Assembly: GCA_036389135.1 (NCBI GenBank)
Contig: DASVQP010000062.1
Span: 1-54,337 of the forward strand
Direction of reading: 5' to 3'
DNA: 54,337 nucleotides
Origin: Longimicrobium sp.
GTDB lineage: Bacteria > Gemmatimonadota > Gemmatimonadetes > Longimicrobiales > Longimicrobiaceae
Both the position numbers and the translations under genes were made by a program. Of the stretch, positions 49,778-54,337 are shown piece after piece (the stretch's first letter is position 1; each line of letters starts with the position of its first letter). The notes under the pieces are model-generated. The model was not told where the DNA came from. It was given only the letters and a program-made list of their open reading frames with translations, and made no database searches.

Positions 49778-50242
49778 ATGGACGAGCAGCTTCTGGAGAC
49801 CTGGGCGATCCACAACCGCATCAACCTGTACCTCCTGGACGCCGTTGCCCCGGAGGCGCTGGGCGACGTGCCCGCTTCGAAGGGCAGGACGGTGGCCGAG
49901 CAGTTCGCGCATGTGCACAACGTGCGGCTGATGTGGCTGAAGCAATCCGCTCCCGAGCTGCTCGCCGGCCTCGAAAAGGTGGAGAAGACGGACGCGGCCG
50001 ATCATCCCCGTCTGCGGACGGCGCTGGAGAGCTCGGCCACCGCCATCGCCGAGCTGCTGCGGCAGAGCGTGGCCGCCGGCGGCAGGGTGAAGGGCTTCAA
50101 GCCGCACGTGACGGCGTTCCTCGGCTACCTGGTCTCCCACGAGTCGCACCACCGCGGGCAGATCGCGCTCACGCTGAAGCAGGGCGGCCATCCGCTGGAC
50201 AAGAAGACCGCCTACGCCATCTGGGAGTGGGGCGTGCGCTGA
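49778..50242 (+). CDS. DinB family protein
   Basis: A 154-residue four-helix protein with the metal-binding histidines of DinB/YfiT-like enzymes: TVAEQFAHVHNVRL (H45/H47) and VSHESHHRGQIALTL (H121, H124/H125). The second motif is typical. Members include thiol transferases and damage-induced proteins; the substrate is unknown. No clear ribosome-binding site. The YciI-like gene follows after 86 bases. Confidence 0.85.
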   Translation: MDEQLLETWAIHNRINLYLLDAVAPEALGDVPASKGRTVAEQFAHVHNVRLMWLKQSAPELLAGLEKVEKTDAADHPRLRTALESSATAIAELLRQSVAAGGRVKGFKPHVTAFLGYLVSHESHHRGQIALTLKQGGHPLDKKTAYAIWEWGVR

Positions 50243-50328
50243 CCGGTGCGGCGGGCACGCGCGCCGTGTACTTTGCGGTCGGCCGACCCCGGAGGGGGGC
50301 GGGCATCCACATCCTCCAACGACACAAC

Positions 50329-50625
50329 ATGAATTTCTTCTGCAAGCTGCTGCCGCCGAGGACGACATTCGCGATGGACATGACCGAAGCCGAGATGCGG
50401 CTGATGCAGGAGCACGCCGCGTACTGGAACGACGCGGTGGCGCGCGGCAGCGTCATCACCTTCGGCTTCGTGGCGGACCCCAGCGGCCCGTTCGGAATGG
50501 GCGTCGTGGAGTTCGCGAGCGAGGCCGAGGTCCGCGCCTTCACCGACGGCGACCCCACCATCCGCTCCGGCCAGGGCTTCGCCTTCGAAATCCATCCCAT
50601 GCCGATGGGCGCGGCGCGCGGCTGA
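50329..50625 (+). CDS. YciI-like (YCII-related) domain protein
   Basis: A 98-residue protein. FCKLLPPRTTFAMDMTEAEM, LMQEHAAYWNDAVARGSVIT, then FGMGVVEFASEAEVRAFTDG and FAFEIHPMPM match the YCII fold, a dimeric alpha/beta ferredoxin-like domain. The catalytic role, if any, is unknown. The ATG is at 50329, with a weak ribosome-binding site. Confidence 0.8.
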   Translation: MNFFCKLLPPRTTFAMDMTEAEMRLMQEHAAYWNDAVARGSVITFGFVADPSGPFGMGVVEFASEAEVRAFTDGDPTIRSGQGFAFEIHPMPMGAARG

Positions 50626-50660
50626 AACACCCGCCCTGAACCCCTGGCCGAGGCTTGCGC

Positions 50661-51185
50661 ATGCATCGAAATCGAGGCAGGCGGTTGAGCGCGCTGGTTC
50701 TCGCGGCAATGATCGCGACCGGCGCCTGTGCCGCGAGCGGGGCTCCCGCCGGCGCCCCCTCGCAGGCGGGCGTGGTGGAGGAGGCGCGCGCCTTCATGGA
50801 CGGCTACGCGCGCGACCTGCTCGCCGGCAACCGCGCCGCGATCTCGGGGCGCTACGACCGGAACGGCGCGTACTTCATGGGGAACGGCAACAAGGACTTC
50901 GAGCCGTACGACTCGATCGTGGCGCGGTACGGCGGCCCACGTTGGTCGCCGCCCGCCTCGTTCGAGTGGCGCGACCTGTCGTTCGAGCCCGTGGGGCCCG
51001 ATGCGGTGGTCGTGGCGGGCCGCTTCCTCTGGGGCCGGCGCGGAGGGGCGGCCCCGCTGGCGCTCTCGTACACCGGCCTCCTGCGCCGGCAGGACGGCGT
51101 GCTCCGCATCCGCCTGGAAGACGAGTCGGTCGATCCGCGCACCCTGCCGCCCCCGCAGCCCCGCGACACCTCGCGCGCGCCGTAG
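50661..51185 (+). CDS. Exported NTF2/SnoaL-like protein
   Basis: A 174-residue protein. A signal peptide (LSALVLAAMIATGACAAS, possibly a weak lipobox at C23) is followed by an NTF2-like fold of the DUF4440/SnoaL kind (EARAFMDGYARDLLAGNRAA, SGRYDRNGAYFMGNG, VVVAGRFLWGRRG, LSYTGLLRRQDGVLRIRLED). The ATG at 50661 has GAGG 7 bases upstream; a TTG 6 bases before it in frame is less likely. Ligand unknown. Confidence 0.78.
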   Translation: MHRNRGRRLSALVLAAMIATGACAASGAPAGAPSQAGVVEEARAFMDGYARDLLAGNRAAISGRYDRNGAYFMGNGNKDFEPYDSIVARYGGPRWSPPASFEWRDLSFEPVGPDAVVVAGRFLWGRRGGAAPLALSYTGLLRRQDGVLRIRLEDESVDPRTLPPPQPRDTSRAP

Positions 51186-51321
51186 ACGGGGACAGACGAG
51201 GCTGAACGGCGCGGCGACTGATGTTTTCTTGTATCGCTCCGGAAGCGTGTTTATCGTACGGGGTTGCCCCTGCAGTGCCCTTCGCCGCGTTCAGCGGCAC
51301 GACACGTCCCGGAGAGATGCG

Positions 51322-51924
51322 ATGAGCCACGACATACGCAGGAGCAGGCGCCTCATTCTGCTGGCCGCCATGATGACCCTGGCGTCCGGAACCGCCGCGG
51401 CCCAGAGCGGCGCGAACAACCGCACGGTCAACGGGCCAGTCTCGGGCTCGCCGTGCGACGTGCTGGCGAGCGGCGGCACGGTGTTCGACACGCGCGAGTG
51501 CGACCTGCTGCGCTCCTCCGGCGTCGTTCGCCACGGCGACCAGTGGACCGCGCTGGCCGGACGCACGCTGAGCCTGCGCCTGGTCTCCAAGGACGCGAAG
51601 GCGGTGCTGGGCAACGTCCCCGTCGGCGTCTACCGCCCGGGAAGCGGCCGGACGCCGGTGGTGCAGGCACGCACCGGGGCCGACGGGACGTTTCGCCTGG
51701 GGCTCCCCGTGGGGCTGACCGGCCAGTTCCACCTCCTTTCGATGACGGGCGGCGACGCCGCGGGCCCCGCCGAGATCCTGGTGTGCGACGGCAACGGCAA
51801 CTGCTTCGAGTTCTGCGAGCTGCCCGCGATGCCGGCCCCGGTCCTGGAGCCTATGTGCGTGGAGGACGCGATCCTCGCCCCGATCCTGAACGTGGCATCC
51901 AGCAACGGCCAGATGCGGCGCTGA
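51322..51924 (+). CDS. Exported protein of unknown function
   Basis: A 200-residue protein with a signal peptide (LILLAAMMTLASGTAAAQ). The mature part has paired cysteines (SPCDVLASGG, TRECDLL, LVCDGNGNCFEFCELP). A central stretch, LGNVPVGVYRPGSGRTPVV followed by RTGADGTFRLGLP, resembles a carboxypeptidase-regulatory/Cna-B-like beta sandwich. GGAGAG precedes the ATG. A strong terminator follows. Function unknown. Confidence 0.75.
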   Translation: MSHDIRRSRRLILLAAMMTLASGTAAAQSGANNRTVNGPVSGSPCDVLASGGTVFDTRECDLLRSSGVVRHGDQWTALAGRTLSLRLVSKDAKAVLGNVPVGVYRPGSGRTPVVQARTGADGTFRLGLPVGLTGQFHLLSMTGGDAAGPAEILVCDGNGNCFEFCELPAMPAPVLEPMCVEDAILAPILNVASSNGQMRR

Positions 51925-51945
51925 GCGCACCCCGCCGGAACACCT

Positions 51946-51984
51946 CCGCGGCCCGCACCCTCGCGACGGGGGTGCGGGCCGCGG
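51946..51984 (+). terminator. Perfect 15-base terminator hairpin
   Basis: CCGCGGCCCGCACCC (51946-51960) and GGGTGCGGGCCGCGG (51970-51984) pair perfectly around 9 bases, followed by TTCGTTGT. Confidence 0.75.
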
Positions 51985-52058
51985 TTCGTTGTGGGCGGCA
52001 TCCGAGTTGCCGGATCACGGCGCGCTCGCGACGACTTTCGCGCTCATCCTCGGGACCA

Positions 52059-52739
52059 ATGGCATCCTCCACCACGCGCGTCTTTCTGGTTCGCCACGGC
52101 GCCACGGTGCTGACCGCCGAGAACCGCTTCGCCGGCTCCATTGAGGTCCCTCTTTCCGACGATGGGCGCGAGCAGGCGCGGCGGCTGGCGCTGCGGCTGA
52201 GCGGCGAGCCGATCGCGGCCGTCTACACATCGCCGCTGGGCCGCGCGCTGGAGACGGCCCGCATCGCCGCCGCTCCGCACGAGCTGCCGGTGACCACCGA
52301 TGCACGGCTGCGCGAGATCTCGCACGGCCGCTGGGAGGAGATGACGCGCGACGAGGTGGAGACGCGCTTCCCGGACGAGGTCCGGTGCTGGGAGGCGGAC
52401 CCGTACACCTTTGCCCCACAGGGCGGCGAGACGGGGCTGGACGTAACGGCGCGCGCGCTTCCCGCCATGCTGGAGCTGGTGCGCGCCCACCCTGGCGAGA
52501 CGATCCTCGTGGTGTCGCACAAGGCGACGATCCGCCTGCTGCTCAGCTCGCTGCTGGGCTTCGACCCGCGCCGCTACCGCGACAACCTGGACCAGAGCCC
52601 GGCCGCCCTGAACATCGTCGACTTCCGCGGCACCACGCGCGCGCGCCTGACCCTCTTCAACGACACCTCCCACTACAAGCACGCCGGCCTCGCCATCCCC
52701 GCGATGCCGTGCGACCGTCTGTCGCGGTGGTGGGCCTGA
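52059..52739 (+). CDS. Histidine phosphatase family protein
   Basis: A 226-residue enzyme with FLVRHGATVLTAENRFAGS (H13 is the phosphoacceptor), YTSPLGRALETARIA, LREISHGRWEEM and VVSHKATIRLL (second His, about 152). This fits the branch-1 histidine phosphatases similar to phosphoglycerate mutase and alpha-ribazole phosphatase; the substrate is not predictable. The ATG follows CCTCGGGACCA, a weak ribosome-binding site. Confidence 0.9.
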   Translation: MASSTTRVFLVRHGATVLTAENRFAGSIEVPLSDDGREQARRLALRLSGEPIAAVYTSPLGRALETARIAAAPHELPVTTDARLREISHGRWEEMTRDEVETRFPDEVRCWEADPYTFAPQGGETGLDVTARALPAMLELVRAHPGETILVVSHKATIRLLLSSLLGFDPRRYRDNLDQSPAALNIVDFRGTTRARLTLFNDTSHYKHAGLAIPAMPCDRLSRWWA

Positions 52740-52922
52740 GGTGATTCTTCCTATACTGCGCGGGTGCTTGTGGATTCGAAACTACGCCTACCCGCACCTG
52801 TTCGTACTTGCCTGTACTGTCTAGTGAGAGCACGGCCATGATGGTCCGGTTCTCGCTACTGACAGAGATCGGTAAACTACAGCACTCCCTCTCCTTCTGC
52901 GCCGAGTCGACCGGCACCGGAA

Positions 52923-53486
52923 ATGGCACAACATTACTATGGGACATCTGCGAGCCTGGCCTGGATTCTTGCCCATTATTTTTACGGGAGAAGCCATTAT
53001 ACGTGGTTGGCGGTCGAGTACTTCCCCTACCGGCTGCCGAACCCCAAATCATCCAACCCGCACCTAATTTACCAAGATCTTTATCAGCCGTGGCGGGACC
53101 GTGATGACTTCGATAAGCTAATAACGCAAACTCGACTAAACCTGCGGAAAGGGATCATCCTGCATGAGCGCATGGGGACGTTCGATCTCAGCACGGCCAC
53201 ACAGTTGAAAGACATATGTGATACAATCGATATTGTTTTTTTCTATCCGCTAGTATATCGGGTTGATATCGACATGATTCCTCCGGCGAGAAGGCACGTT
53301 GCAGGATCAGGTCTGGTTGGCTCACACGAATATCTCGTCGCTGACCTTGCTGAGAGTGAGTTCGATATTCTTCTGGCCGACTACAGAGGAGATCCGGATT
53401 TGCGTACACTCGTAGTAGACGAAGTAGCCGGTATTTCGACGACATCTCAACACGATGCGTTAGTGCTGCTCAACGGGAGGTGCTAA
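52923..53486 (+). CDS. Unrecognised protein, first of a lower-GC gene pair
   Basis: A 187-residue protein rich in aromatic residues near the start (MAQHYYGTSASLAWILAHYF, then WLAVEYFPYRLPNPKSSNPH). The middle has LKDICDTIDIVFFYPLVYRV, DIDMIPPARRHVAGSGLVGS and EYLVADLAESEFDILLADY. No signal peptide and no catalytic motif recognised. Base composition is clearly poorer in GC than upstream genes, which suggests transfer. The next gene starts 5 bases after its stop, so they form an operon. Function unknown. Confidence 0.7.
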   Translation: MAQHYYGTSASLAWILAHYFYGRSHYTWLAVEYFPYRLPNPKSSNPHLIYQDLYQPWRDRDDFDKLITQTRLNLRKGIILHERMGTFDLSTATQLKDICDTIDIVFFYPLVYRVDIDMIPPARRHVAGSGLVGSHEYLVADLAESEFDILLADYRGDPDLRTLVVDEVAGISTTSQHDALVLLNGRC

Positions 53487-53491
53487 ACCGT

Positions 53492-53899
53492 ATGGGAGCT
53501 CATTTCCGTTTTTTGCCGATGCCCGAGGCTCGTCTCGAGCGAGAGGCGCTTCGCTCCGTCCGTCAATATGTCGATTTCTTGGCGGGACTCGACGATGCGC
53601 TGGCATGGCTCGGAGATGAATCAAGACCTGGTTATCTGCCCTACCCAGCCGATTCATGGGCGATGGGAAGAACTATCTCTTCGATTGAGGAGCAACTATA
53701 CCGTGAAGTGGCAAACGAAAACTGGGACGCAGCCACGCTGTTTCGGTGGACACTTTTTGATGCGTCGCGTCAAGAACACTCGAGTGGACCCTTTCTAGAT
53801 TTGATATTGGAAGCACGAGCGAATGTCGATAAATTTCGGAATGATCTCTTGAAGCAATATACGATCATTCGGTTATTCCACTTTCACACGCCTCGGTAG
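53492..53899 (+). CDS. Unrecognised protein, second of a lower-GC gene pair
   Basis: A 135-residue soluble helical protein (PEARLEREALRSVRQYVDFL, SWAMGRTISSIEEQLYREVA, LILEARANVDKFRNDLLKQY). The ATG is at 53492, with GGGAGG inside the end of the upstream gene as ribosome-binding site; GTG 53480 would overlap that gene. No family recognised. The tight coupling to the previous gene suggests a two-component system. Confidence 0.65.
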   Translation: MGAHFRFLPMPEARLEREALRSVRQYVDFLAGLDDALAWLGDESRPGYLPYPADSWAMGRTISSIEEQLYREVANENWDAATLFRWTLFDASRQEHSSGPFLDLILEARANVDKFRNDLLKQYTIIRLFHFHTPR

Positions 53900-54337
53900 T
53901 GCGGCATGTTTCTCACCGCCAAACCGATCACACGACGATTCTGCATTGAAGCTCTTCAGGTCCACCGTTCCTCTGCTGGTGCTCGCCGCTGCGCCTCTGC
54001 AGCGCCGTCGGTCGGGCGGGAGCAGCATCCGCACCTGCGCAGACCGGCACCGGGAGACGAACGACGGCGCGGCGACCGGCGCTCGCGAGTGGCTGGGGGT
54101 GCACGGTGCGCACGCTATCAAGGGAGAGCCGCATTCAACGTCGACGGGTCCAGGGTTAATCGTGTGGCTCAGCGCAACCTTCAACTAGGTTTGTCACTAA
54201 CTAGTTTCCATCCGGAAACAGCGGAAAAGCGGGTATCGGGTAGCCGTGGAAAACGTCGTACGGAGCGGTTGCTACGCAATTCGAACCCGATCCGCGGGTA
54301 TGATTCCGCTCCGTTTGGGTCAGAGACGCAGGTACAT
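53900..54337. other. Distal end of the contig without a supported gene
   Basis: A short open frame at 53946-54188 starts like a signal peptide (LKLFRSTVPLLVLAAAPL) but turns low-complexity and is not convincing; it may be the remnant of a truncated exported protein. From 54189 the sequence changes composition and holds a palindrome GTTTCCATCCGGAAAC. The right end may lie in another repeat. Confidence 0.4.

Noticed and set aside
53946-54188. An 80-residue frame starting with a signal-peptide-like segment
   Set aside because: TTG start, no ribosome-binding site, and low-complexity continuation; at most a gene remnant.
1-54337. tRNA and rRNA genes
   Set aside because: No tRNA cloverleaf or rRNA segment was recognised by eye; a covariance-model scan was not possible here.

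Overview
The window reads as a high-GC chromosomal contig from a Gram-negative soil or sediment bacterium. The best guess is a Gemmatimonadota member close to Longimicrobium. The grounds are a dense set of lipobox lipoproteins, an outer-membrane barrel protein, a DUF5916-type barrel protein, PD40/TolB-like and HAF-repeat lipoproteins, a bacterial XPB helicase pair, and very many dispersed CACAGAG inverted repeats between genes. The taxonomic call is inference; there is no rRNA gene, tRNA or housekeeping marker to fix it.

Layout. 1-1435 is a complete IS3-family insertion sequence that starts at base 1, so the contig probably broke at this repeat. 1500-2575 is a nucleotidyltransferase/HEPN pair. 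2709-8386 holds a DUF305 protein, an LVIVD-repeat secreted protein, an outer-membrane barrel protein and a GNAT acetyltransferase. 8655-13678 holds a PAS-GGDEF-EAL protein, a NUDT19-like Nudix hydrolase and a MoxR/ChlI-like ATPase. 13962-16489 is a lower-GC island with a Septu-like PtuA/PtuB pair and a frameshifted XRE regulator. 16663-19168 holds a small membrane protein, a YihY protein and a DUF1028 protein. 19293-24022 holds three paralogous HAF-repeat lipoproteins with an N-formylglutamate-amidohydrolase-like lipoprotein between two of them. 24411-24955 is a broken NYN nuclease gene. 25057-29144 (minus strand) holds a C39-like peptidase lipoprotein, a PD40 lipoprotein and a cell-wall amidase lipoprotein. 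29572-31749 holds a conserved hypothetical gene and an overlapping small-ORF/PIN/alpha-beta hydrolase operon. 32051-35808 is XPB plus a helicase-associated partner. 35893-40504 holds an LprI-like protein, a PASTA-less Ser/Thr kinase with C-terminal TPRs, and CstA. 40569-41923 holds an MntA/HepT pair and a protein with an addiction-module-like tail. 42026-51924 is mostly secreted and outer-membrane proteins plus DinB, YciI-like and NTF2-like genes. 52059-52739 is a histidine phosphatase, and 52923-53899 is a lower-GC pair of unrecognised genes.

How it fits together. Much of the window encodes exported proteins: at least nine carry a lipobox. Several of these are hydrolases acting on peptides, peptidoglycan or formylated amino acids, which suggests scavenging or cell-wall turnover. 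Scattered among them are genome-defence and addiction modules: two MNT/HEPN pairs, one PIN module, PtuAB, a broken NYN gene and a broken XRE gene. The intergenic spaces are colonised by at least three families of short inverted repeats, two of which show nested insertions. Long reading frames antisense to real genes are frequent and are artefacts of very high GC at third codon positions.
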